Positions 1-5,556 of a stretch of 5,556 nt of DNA are shown here, in pieces (the first letter of the stretch is position 1; every line of letters begins with the position of its first letter). The position numbers and the translations under genes were made by a program. The notes beneath the pieces are model-generated. The model was not told where the DNA came from. It saw only the letters and a program-made list of their open reading frames with translations, and searched no databases. The stretch is from JBGOTP01 sp041476545 (GTDB lineage: Bacteria > Acidobacteriota > Vicinamibacteria > Vicinamibacterales > CAVVIG01): positions 1-5,556 of the forward strand of contig JBGOTP010000338.1 of assembly GCA_041476545.1 (NCBI GenBank), given 5' to 3'.

Positions 1-421
1 CGACGAATCGATCGGGATACCTCGAGACGATGGCTGCCGTTCCCTCGTTCTGCACCTTCACGATGGAGCGGGCGAGGTCGCGATCGGGAACGCCGTACCA
101 CCACGCGCCCTGCTGCGTGAGCACCGCCATGTCGATGCCCCACTCGTCCATCGCGCGCAGGCGGTCGGGGCCGATCACCAGGTTCGCGGCGACGTTGACG
201 TTGCGCGCGAACGGCGTGCCTTTCACCACGTCAGCAACCGCGGGGATGCCGAGATGCGCGTGCGAATCAATCACCTTGATGCGCTTGCGTGCGATCGAGA
301 TCTCACGGCGTTTCGCTGCCGCGCCCTGGGCAGCCTGCGCGAGGGCGAACCCGCCGCGCATGACGAAACTCCCGGCGGCCGCGGCGGCGGCTGCTTTAAA
401 GAACTCCCTGCGATTCGGCAT
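1..421 (-). CDS. Tat-exported amidohydrolase (Amidohydro_2 family), N-terminal part, cut by window edge
   Basis: Reading the minus strand from the ATG at 421-419 gives 140 codons with no stop up to the window edge. The N-terminus is a twin-arginine signal: NRREFFK at residues 3-9, an alanine-rich hydrophobic stretch to about residue 28, and a likely cleavage near ALAQA (26-30). The mature part begins with KVIDSHAHLG (49-58); His54 and His56 are the HxH metal ligands at the end of the first barrel strand in metal-dependent amidohydrolases. The segment RLRAMDEWGIDMAVL (87-101) and the later RYPDRFV (134-140) are typical of the Amidohydro_2 group, which includes ACMSD-like decarboxylases and lactone or amide hydrolases. 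Expected location is the periplasm. A clear AAGGAG lies 6 bases upstream of the ATG, which fixes the start. The rest of the TIM barrel and the other metal ligands lie outside the window, so substrate and reaction (hydrolysis or decarboxylation) cannot be named. It is divergent from the hydrolase gene at 604. Confidence 0.85.
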   Translation of the reverse strand, partial: MPNRREFFKAAAAAAAGSFVMRGGFALAQAAQGAAAKRREISIARKRIKVIDSHAHLGIPAVADVVKGTPFARNVNVAANLVIGPDRLRAMDEWGIDMAVLTQQGAWWYGVPDRDLARSIVKVQNEGTAAIVSRYPDRFV

Positions 422-426
422 AGACG

Positions 427-434
427 TCTCCTTC
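427..434 (-). promoter_or_regulatory. Ribosome binding site of the amidohydrolase
   Basis: On the minus strand the sequence reads GAAGGAGA, close to a full Shine-Dalgarno. The AAGGAG core (433-428) is 6 bases from the ATG at 421. It supports this start and confirms that the minus-strand frame is a real gene although it runs off the window. Confidence 0.75.
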
Positions 435-437
435 GGA

Positions 438-473
438 TAGTGGTTGGTGCCAACCATCAACGACCAACCACTA
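438..473. repeat. Inverted repeat overlapping three 7-base direct repeats in the divergent intergenic region
   Basis: TAGTGGTTGGT (438-448) and ACCAACCACTA (463-473) are perfect 11-base inverted copies with a 14-base spacer. Overlapping the right half are three adjacent heptamers of the form CAACNAY at 451-457, 458-464 and 465-471. GGTTGG at 442-447 can pair either with CCAACC at 450-455 (2-base loop) or with CCAACC at 464-469, so two competing hairpins are possible. A further CCAACC occurs at 516-521, touching the -35 box of the plus-strand promoter. In the transcript of the minus-strand amidohydrolase, the hairpin would end 3 bases before the GAAGGAGA ribosome binding site. It could be an operator, a leader hairpin, or a member of a dispersed intergenic repeat family; the sequence alone does not decide. 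Confidence 0.6.
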
Positions 474-482
474 CCGCGGCGC

Positions 483-511
483 ATTCTACATCGACCGAGC
501 GCCCGTAATGT
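483..511 (-). promoter_or_regulatory. Possible weak promoter for the amidohydrolase
   Basis: On the minus strand TAGAAT (488-483) matches the -10 consensus at five of six bases. No good -35 hexamer lies 16-18 bases upstream; the bases there read ACATTA (511-506). If used, transcription would start near 476 and the leader would contain the whole inverted repeat at 438-473. This is a weak call made from one hexamer. Confidence 0.25.
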
Positions 512-521
512 CCTTCCAACC

Positions 522-550
522 TTGACATTTTTGGCATTCGGTTCTACAAC
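522..550 (+). promoter_or_regulatory. Sigma70-like promoter for the double-domain hydrolase
   Basis: A perfect -35 TTGACA lies at 522-527, followed by a 17-base spacer and TACAAC at 545-550 (four of six matches to the -10 consensus). Transcription would begin near 557, giving a leader of about 45 bases before the ATG at 604. The spacing and the AT-rich stretch just after the -35 box, in otherwise GC-rich DNA, support it. Promoters in this kind of organism may not follow the E. coli consensus exactly. Confidence 0.5.
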
Positions 551-590
551 TCAGCAGCCCTCCGGCGGTCCGTTTTTAGACACCCAATAG

Positions 591-597
591 AAAGGGA
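591..597 (+). promoter_or_regulatory. Ribosome binding site deciding the hydrolase start
   Basis: AAAGGGA ends at 597. It abuts the ATG at 598, leaving no room for initiation there, but lies 6 bases from the ATG at 604. The second ATG, giving MKRHIL, is therefore the likelier start. It also gives a cleaner signal peptide with a Lys-Arg pair right after the initiator Met. Confidence 0.6.
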
Positions 598-603
598 ATG
601 ACG

Positions 604-2943
604 ATGAAGCGGCACATATTGATTGGTGCCTTGACAGCCCTCGCGGTGGTGAACGGCGCAACCCGTGAGGCGGTCGGCCAGTCCGCGGCATCGAAGGCGG
701 CTCCCGCGGCCGCCATCCCGAAAGTTTCGCTCAGCAACGTCGCGCGCATCGGCTACTTCTACGCCGGCGGCCAGTACGTGGGCGAGATCGGCCCGATGAA
801 GGAGCCGACGTGGGGCGGCGCCATGTACTTCGAGGTCATGGTGCCCAAGCAGATCAAGTCGCCGTATCCCGTGGTGTTCCTGCACGGCGCGGGGCAGACG
901 GGCGTCGACTGGCTGCAGACTCCCGACGGCCGCCCGGGCTGGGCCTACAACTTCCTCGACATGGGGTACGTGGTCTACCTCGAAGATTTTCCGGCGCGCG
1001 GCCGCTCGCAGTACGTGCCCGGCGTCGACGGCAGCAATGACAACCTGAATCTCAACATCCGCACCGCGAACACCATCGAAGACATCTTCACGACCGACAC
1101 GGGTGATTATCCGCAGGCGAAGAAGCACACCGCGTGGCCCGGCACCGGCCGCATCGGCGAGAAGATCTTCGACGACTTCAACAAGACGCAGGTCCAGTTC
1201 CTCGGGGGGCCGCGGCAGGAAACGATGACGCGCGACGCCAACGTCGCGCTGCTCGACATGATCGGCACGCCGGTCATCCTGCTCTCGCACTCGCAGGGCG
1301 GGGGCTTCGGCTGGACGGTTGCCGACCGGCGTCCGAACCTCGTGAAGGCGATCGTCACCGTTGAACCCGCGGCGCCGCCGATCAAGGGCGTCGACCCGGC
1401 GAAGGTGGCCTACACCGATCAGGGCGGGCTCGCGTGGGGCATCAGCGGCAGCCCGATCGCCTACGAGCCGGCGATCAGCGACCCGTCACAGCTGCAGACG
1501 ATGCTCGAGACGAAGGCGCCGGAGCCGGGCAAGGTTGCGTGCTACGTGCAGAAAGAGCCGGCGCGCAAGCTGAAGAACCTCGAAAAGATCCCCGTGCTGT
1601 TCCTCACCGGGGAGGGCGGCTATCACCGCGTCTACGACCATTGCCTCGCCCAGTGGCTCAACCAGGCGGGCGTCAAGGCCGAGTACGTGGAGATGGAGAA
1701 GGTCGGTCTCCGCGGCAACGGCCACATGATGATGCTCGAGAAGAACGGCGCGGACATCGCGAAGTACATGGGGCAGTGGCTCGCGAAGACCGCGCCGGGC
1801 GCCGGCCTCGACGTGTCGAAGGCGATGCCGGCGAAGGCGATCCCGACGTTCGCGACCGATTCGATCGCGGCGAAAGGGTTCTTTTTCGCGGGCGGCTCCT
1901 ACGTGGGTGAGCCGGGCAAGCAGATCATGCACGGCTCGATGTACACGGAAGTGTGGGTGCCCAAGCAGATCAAGTCGCCCTATCCAATGGTGATCTTCCA
2001 CGGCAACGGCCAGACCGGCCAGGACTGGCTCTACACGCCCGACGGCCGCAAGGGATGGGCGTATTCCCTGATGGACGCGGGGTACGTGGTCTACATGGTG
2101 GACTACCCGGCGCGCGGCCGCTCGGCGTACGTGCCGCTCAAGACAGCCGACGGCAAGTGGATCGACGGCAACTTCGGGATCCGCACGGGACTCGAGCTCG
2201 CGCGCATCTGGACGGCCGGCCGCGAGCTGGGCGACTTCCCGCGGAAGAGCAACCACACGATGTGGCCGGGCACGGGTAAGCCGGGCGATCCGATCTTCGA
2301 CAACTTCATCCGCACGAAGGTCCAGTTCGCCGGCGAGAGCACGACCATGGCGGTGCCCGCGGGCGTGGCGCTGCTCGACACGATCGGCACACCGGTGGTC
2401 ATGTTCACGCACTCGCAGGGCGGCGGCGTCGGCTTCGAGGTGACCGAGCAGCGGCCGAAACTGGTTCACGCAATGGTGGCGATCGAGCCGGGCGGGCCCC
2501 AGTTCGGCAACGTCGACACGGCGACCGCCGTGGCCGGCCCGCGCAACCCGCGCTCGTGGGGGCTCACCGGCCGGCCGTACGAATACGATCCGCCCGCCTC
2601 ACAGCCGTCGGATCTGAAAGTGGCCCTCGAAGAAAAGCAGGAGCGCCCGGACGAGGCGCGGTGCTGGATGCAGGTGGAACCGGCGAGGAAGCTCGCGCGG
2701 TGGAAGGACATCAAGGTGCTCAGCATCTCGGCCGACGGCACCTATCACCGCACCTACGACCCCTGCATCCCGAAGTTCCTCAGGCAGGCCGGGGTGCCCG
2801 GCGAGTTCGTGCGTCTCGAGGACGTCGGCATCAGCGGCAACAGCCACATGATGATGCTCGAGAAGAACAGCGAGCTGGTCATCAACGTCATCACGGGCTG
2901 GCTTCACAAGCACGTGATGCCGGCGGCGGGAGGAACGAAATAG
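604..2943 (+). CDS. Secreted tandem double-domain alpha/beta-hydrolase (esterase 713-like)
   Basis: A 779-residue protein (781 if it started at 598). Residues 1 to about 26 form a Sec signal peptide (MKRH, then hydrophobic 5-18). The mature part is two tandem copies of one hydrolase domain, about 30-395 and 405-769. Each copy has the oxyanion-side motif HG(A/N)GQTG (from His94 and His466), TPDGR.GWAY, PARGRS, WPGTG, the nucleophile elbow HSQGGG (Ser230 and Ser604), an acid candidate in V(T)VEP or VAIEP (Glu254 and Glu628), and GN(G/S)HMMMLEKN (His374 and His748). Ser-to-Glu spacing is 24 and Ser-to-His 144 in both copies. From memory, Alcaligenes esterase 713 has the same Ser-Glu spacing and a GNSHMMM motif, which is why I assign that family; its members are normally single-domain, roughly half this length. 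Only four cysteines occur, one pair per domain with identical 34-residue spacing (313/347 and 687/721), consistent with disulfides in an exported protein. Likely a periplasmic or secreted carboxylic ester hydrolase; substrate unknown. It is divergent from the amidohydrolase and convergent with the receptor gene. Confidence 0.88.
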   Translation: MKRHILIGALTALAVVNGATREAVGQSAASKAAPAAAIPKVSLSNVARIGYFYAGGQYVGEIGPMKEPTWGGAMYFEVMVPKQIKSPYPVVFLHGAGQTGVDWLQTPDGRPGWAYNFLDMGYVVYLEDFPARGRSQYVPGVDGSNDNLNLNIRTANTIEDIFTTDTGDYPQAKKHTAWPGTGRIGEKIFDDFNKTQVQFLGGPRQETMTRDANVALLDMIGTPVILLSHSQGGGFGWTVADRRPNLVKAIVTVEPAAPPIKGVDPAKVAYTDQGGLAWGISGSPIAYEPAISDPSQLQTMLETKAPEPGKVACYVQKEPARKLKNLEKIPVLFLTGEGGYHRVYDHCLAQWLNQAGVKAEYVEMEKVGLRGNGHMMMLEKNGADIAKYMGQWLAKTAPGAGLDVSKAMPAKAIPTFATDSIAAKGFFFAGGSYVGEPGKQIMHGSMYTEVWVPKQIKSPYPMVIFHGNGQTGQDWLYTPDGRKGWAYSLMDAGYVVYMVDYPARGRSAYVPLKTADGKWIDGNFGIRTGLELARIWTAGRELGDFPRKSNHTMWPGTGKPGDPIFDNFIRTKVQFAGESTTMAVPAGVALLDTIGTPVVMFTHSQGGGVGFEVTEQRPKLVHAMVAIEPGGPQFGNVDTATAVAGPRNPRSWGLTGRPYEYDPPASQPSDLKVALEEKQERPDEARCWMQVEPARKLARWKDIKVLSISADGTYHRTYDPCIPKFLRQAGVPGEFVRLEDVGISGNSHMMMLEKNSELVINVITGWLHKHVMPAAGGTK
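691..1788 (+). repeat. Internal repeat unit 1 of the hydrolase gene
   Basis: This is the first copy of an in-frame duplication and codes for hydrolase domain 1. It begins just after the signal peptide at SKAAPAAAIP, which resembles SKAMPAKAIP at the start of unit 2. Protein identity in the best-aligned block (residues 80-139 against 452-511) is 45 of 60 by hand count. Two DNA stretches are exactly shared with unit 2: 24 bases at 840-863 (second copy 1956-1979) and 26 bases at 1721-1746 (second copy 2843-2868). Confidence 0.8.
1816..2910 (+). repeat. Internal repeat unit 2 of the hydrolase gene
   Basis: This is the second copy, coding for hydrolase domain 2, and stays in the same frame as unit 1. 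The offset is 375 codons at the start, 372 across the oxyanion region, and 374 at the nucleophile and histidine motifs, so only small insertions or deletions separate the copies. The largest differences are in the loop after PARGRS and in the segment after the acid residue, which probably shape the substrate pocket. About nine residues (GAGLDV and flanks) link the two units. Confidence 0.8.
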
Positions 2944-2970
2944 GGAGCGCGCCTGAGCAGGCGCGCTCCC
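2943..2970. terminator. Shared hairpin terminator between convergent genes
   Basis: GGGAGCGCGCCT (2943-2954) and AGGCGCGCTCCC (2959-2970) form a perfect 12-bp stem with the 4-base loop GAGC. The stem starts at the last base of the hydrolase TAG stop and ends 8 bases before the receptor stop, so it can serve both transcripts. There is no T run on the plus side and only TATTT on the minus side, so it is a strong hairpin with a weak or absent U tract. Its place in a 35-base convergent gap is the main support for a termination role. Confidence 0.7.
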
Positions 2971-2978
2971 CGCTCCGC

Positions 2979-5556
2979 TTAGAACGTCAGTCTGAATCCA
3001 AACTGCGCCGTGCGCGCCTGGGCCGAAATATTCTGCAGGTACTGTGCGGTTGTGTTTTCCTGCGTGCCGATTCCGAAGTTCGGCCGGTTGAAGAGATTGA
3101 AGACGTCGGCAATCGCGTCGATCGAAGTGCGACCGCTCAGGCGGAGCCGCTGCTGCAGCCGCAGGTCCGTCCGGTTCTGGGCGGGCGCCATCAGGGAGTT
3201 GCGCGGGACGATCGAGCCGTCTGACCGAAGGCGGGAGCTGCCCGTGGTCGCGCCGATGTTCCGGAGATCGCCGCCGAAATTGGTCGCCAGACGGATGCCG
3301 GCGCCCAGGTAGTGAAGCCCGCTCACTTGGAAACCTCGACCCACTTGCCAGATCGCGTTGAGCACAGCCCGATGACGCTGGTCATCGGCCGAGAATCCCC
3401 ATTCGCCGCCGAGGTCCTGCGCGACCGCGAAGGGAACAGGCTGCAGGCCGCTGAAGGGCTGCGAGTCCTGATTCCAGAGGCCCGACAACGTGTAGGTCGC
3501 CGAGGCCTGCCAGCGATTGCTGAACCGCTTGGTCAGACCGGTTTGCAGCCCGTGATACGCGGAGCGGCCCTGGTGCGCGTTCATCGACAGGACGCCCCAG
3601 TCGGGATACGGGCGATTGCTCCTGGTGGTAAACGGAAGATTGGCGCCGGTCGCCGGGTTGTAGAGCAGGTTGATGTTGTCGATCACTTCCTTCTCGTCCC
3701 GTCCCTGGCTGTACACGTAGTCGGCTTCGAACGCCATCGTGGCGCTGAGCTGCCGCTGGAAACCAATCGAGGTCTGAAACGTGCGCGGCAGATGGACGTA
3801 CTCGGGCGGCCCCACGAATTCCTGGACGTCGCGAATGAGACAACCCGGCGCGTTGTTGTTGGCGTAGCAGAACTTCGTGATGGCCTGATCGTAGGTCGGC
3901 AAGGGCGCCCCGTTCGTCGGGTTCGAGGCGAAATCCGCCCGGATGGGAGTGTTGTCGTACCGGATCACCGCGATCTGGGCATTGCCGGTCGCAAACGACT
4001 GATCGGCGCCGAGCGCATCTCCGTAGTAGATCCCTAACCCGCCGCGCACCACCGTGTCGTCGTTCAGCTTGTACGCAAAGCCGGCCCGCGGCTCGAAGTT
4101 GGTGCTGTCGTTGGGACGCCCCGCCTGCTGGAACGGCGGAAAACTGACGTCGTTCGCAAACACGCCGATCTCCAGGTCGTATCGGAGCCCGAGATTCAGC
4201 GTCAGGCGATCCGAGACCTGCCAGTCGTCCTGCGCCCAGCTGGCGATCTTCTTCGAGTAGAGATGCACATCGAAGTTTCCGACGCCGATGCTGTAGCTCC
4301 GCGTGATCGAGGAGATGGCCGCCAGGTTCCAGGTGTCGGCGTTGAACGGATCCGGAAAGAGCGCCTCGATATTCGCGGGCGTGGGGCCTCCGCGCGCGTC
4401 AATCGTGCCCATGCACTGCCGGCAATTGGCCTGAATCTGGTGACGGTGCAGGAACTCGCCGCCGAGCCTCAGATCGTGATGGCCTCGCGCGTTGTACGAG
4501 TACGTAAAGTCGTCGCGAGCGTTCCACACCCACTGGTCCTGGTGCCGGGGAAAGAACTGGTTGCCCGCAATCGAGAAGCTCGTGAACGTGATCCGGGGCG
4601 ATCCCGTGGTGATGCCGTTGGCCTTTTGCCAGTGGTTCGACCACGTGGTGAGATTCTGGTTGGCGAGGCCGAACACGGCCTTCCCCACTCTGATCTCATT
4701 CAACGCCCGATTGCTCAGCACCTGCGTGACCTGCCCGAGGTACTCGTCGTTGTATTCCTCGTTGGTCCCGGTCGCCGCGGGATGGCCGGTGGCCGACCCG
4801 AGCCCGAACGGCTCCGAGAGGCGCCCGCCAGACACCTTGGCCATCACTCGCGTCTTCGACGACAGCTGATAGTCCAGGCGCCCGCCGCCCTTCTTCTGGT
4901 TGTTGGTGCCGGTCAGTTCCACGTTGAACTTCGGGAACGGCGTATTCCAGATGCTGGTCCTCGGCTCGCGCTCGTATTCGTAATTGGCGAAGAAGTGGAG
5001 CTTGTCCTTGATGAGCGGACCGCCGAAGGTCGTGCTGAGCTGCTGATTGTCGATGGGCTCGACGCGAAGCAGTACCGGATTTTCCGCGTTGAACTTGCTG
5101 TTGCGAAAGTTGCCCCGGAGCAGGCCCGCCCACCGGTTCGTGCCCGACTTGGTGATCGCGTTCACCTGCACGCCGGTCGACCGTCCCATCGTCGCGTCGA
5201 AGCGGTTGGAGATGAACTGAAACTCCTGGATGGAATCCTGGCTGTACTTGGGCTGTCCGCCGGTCCCGATATCCGCCGACACCTGCTGGCCGTCGACGTT
5301 GAGCTGAAACTCCCGCGCCTCGCCGCCGTTTCTGTCGGGCAGCGGAGTGATGGCGTTGGTCGAGCTCGTCCGGCTCCCCGGCGCCAGCAGCGCGAGCGCC
5401 ATCCAGTTGCGGCCGTTCACCGGCAGCTCCTGCACCTGACGCGGATCGACGTTGCCGCCGAGACTGGACGTCCTGGTTTCGAGCAGCGGTGTTTCGCCGG
5501 TGACGGTCACCGATTCGGCGACCGTGGAGGGATTCATCTGGAAGTTGACGACGACC
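2979..5556 (-). CDS. TonB-dependent receptor, Oar-like, N-terminus cut by window edge
   Basis: An outer-membrane active-transport channel, reading minus from the window edge to a TAA at 2981-2979: 858 residues visible. The frame continues upstream of the Met at 5537 as VVVNFQ, so that Met is internal. VNFQ followed by VTVTGETPLLETR is the usual junction from a carboxypeptidase-regulatory-like domain into the plug, so that domain and the signal peptide should lie beyond the edge. Numbering from Met5537: plug about 10-135, with ELPVNGRNW (37-45), NVDGQQV (80-86), DSIQEFQ (101-107), and GRSTGVQVNAITKSGTN (118-134). The rest is the barrel, with FGGPLIKDKLHFFANYEYER (171-190), NFEPRAGFAYKLNDD and VRGGLGIYYGD (about 480-507), DVFNLFNRPNFG near the end, and a C-terminal FGFRLTF whose last Phe fits a BAM signal. 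The only four cysteines are in two close pairs (372/375 and 557/566), probably in surface loops. Ligand unknown; relatives in Acidobacteriota are often guessed to import oligosaccharides or other polymers' fragments. The TonB box is not in view. Confidence 0.9.
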   Translation of the reverse strand, partial: VVVNFQMNPSTVAESVTVTGETPLLETRTSSLGGNVDPRQVQELPVNGRNWMALALLAPGSRTSSTNAITPLPDRNGGEAREFQLNVDGQQVSADIGTGGQPKYSQDSIQEFQFISNRFDATMGRSTGVQVNAITKSGTNRWAGLLRGNFRNSKFNAENPVLLRVEPIDNQQLSTTFGGPLIKDKLHFFANYEYEREPRTSIWNTPFPKFNVELTGTNNQKKGGGRLDYQLSSKTRVMAKVSGGRLSEPFGLGSATGHPAATGTNEEYNDEYLGQVTQVLSNRALNEIRVGKAVFGLANQNLTTWSNHWQKANGITTGSPRITFTSFSIAGNQFFPRHQDQWVWNARDDFTYSYNARGHHDLRLGGEFLHRHQIQANCRQCMGTIDARGGPTPANIEALFPDPFNADTWNLAAISSITRSYSIGVGNFDVHLYSKKIASWAQDDWQVSDRLTLNLGLRYDLEIGVFANDVSFPPFQQAGRPNDSTNFEPRAGFAYKLNDDTVVRGGLGIYYGDALGADQSFATGNAQIAVIRYDNTPIRADFASNPTNGAPLPTYDQAITKFCYANNNAPGCLIRDVQEFVGPPEYVHLPRTFQTSIGFQRQLSATMAFEADYVYSQGRDEKEVIDNINLLYNPATGANLPFTTRSNRPYPDWGVLSMNAHQGRSAYHGLQTGLTKRFSNRWQASATYTLSGLWNQDSQPFSGLQPVPFAVAQDLGGEWGFSADDQRHRAVLNAIWQVGRGFQVSGLHYLGAGIRLATNFGGDLRNIGATTGSSRLRSDGSIVPRNSLMAPAQNRTDLRLQQRLRLSGRTSIDAIADVFNLFNRPNFGIGTQENTTAQYLQNISAQARTAQFGFRLTF

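Noticed and set aside
30..508. Two overlapping plus-strand open frames at the left edge
   Set aside because: They are Arg/Ala/Pro-rich shadows of the amidohydrolase on the minus strand, which has a Tat motif, HxH metal site and Shine-Dalgarno.
544..1290. 248-codon open frame on the minus strand over the start of the hydrolase
   Set aside because: Same antisense composition bias, no plausible ribosome binding site context noticed, and it overlaps the well-supported signal peptide and first domain of the plus-strand gene.
840..1979. 24-base exact direct repeats as ends of a mobile element
   Set aside because: They sit at equivalent positions of the two homologous hydrolase domains, so the internal duplication explains them. 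There is no transposase or target duplication.
1486..2469. 327-codon open frame on the minus strand inside the hydrolase gene
   Set aside because: The translation is Arg/His/Ala/Val-rich low-complexity text without domain motifs, as expected from antisense reading of GC-rich coding DNA. The plus frame has clear catalytic motifs throughout.
3312..4037. 241-codon plus-strand open frame inside the receptor gene
   Set aside because: It is antisense to conserved TonB-dependent receptor barrel sequence, and its translation shows no recognisable motif.
5535..5537. Methionine codon as the receptor start
   Set aside because: The frame stays open to the window edge and reads VVVNFQ just upstream, the usual lead-in to the plug from an N-terminal domain. 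No signal peptide follows this Met.
2979..5556. Frameshift or pseudogene in the receptor
   Set aside because: The frame is continuous from the plug to the C-terminal FGFRLTF, with all expected barrel landmarks in order.

Overview
This GC-rich window looks like a piece of an environmental, Gram-negative bacterial chromosome. The best guess is Acidobacteriota, perhaps the Vicinamibacteria side. The reasons are a long Oar-like TonB-dependent receptor with the plug and barrel motifs common in that phylum, a twin-arginine-exported amidohydrolase, and a secreted esterase-713-like hydrolase. The taxonomy is inferred from protein style only; there is no rRNA or other marker in the window.

Layout: (1) positions 1-421, minus strand: the first 140 residues of a Tat-exported metal-dependent amidohydrolase (Amidohydro_2 type), cut by the left edge. 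(2) 422-603: a short divergent intergenic region holding a good sigma70-like promoter for the plus strand, a ribosome binding site for each gene, and an inverted repeat combined with a 7-base direct repeat. (3) 604-2943, plus strand: a 779-residue secreted protein made of two tandem copies of an esterase-713-like alpha/beta-hydrolase domain, each with an apparently complete Ser-Glu-His triad and one conserved cysteine pair. (4) 2943-2970: a perfect 12-bp GC-rich hairpin between convergent genes. (5) 2979-5556, minus strand: 858 residues of an outer-membrane TonB-dependent receptor, complete at its C-terminus and cut at its N-terminus by the right edge.

Taken together, the three genes could form a small nutrient-acquisition locus: the receptor would bring a substrate across the outer membrane, the double-domain hydrolase would cleave an ester or lactone in the periplasm, and the amidohydrolase would process a product there. 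This is inference from predicted location and adjacency. The genes are on different transcripts (divergent and convergent), so co-regulation is not shown. The most unusual element is the internally duplicated hydrolase, in which both active sites appear to be kept. No RNA genes, insertion sequences, CRISPR arrays or phage genes were seen.
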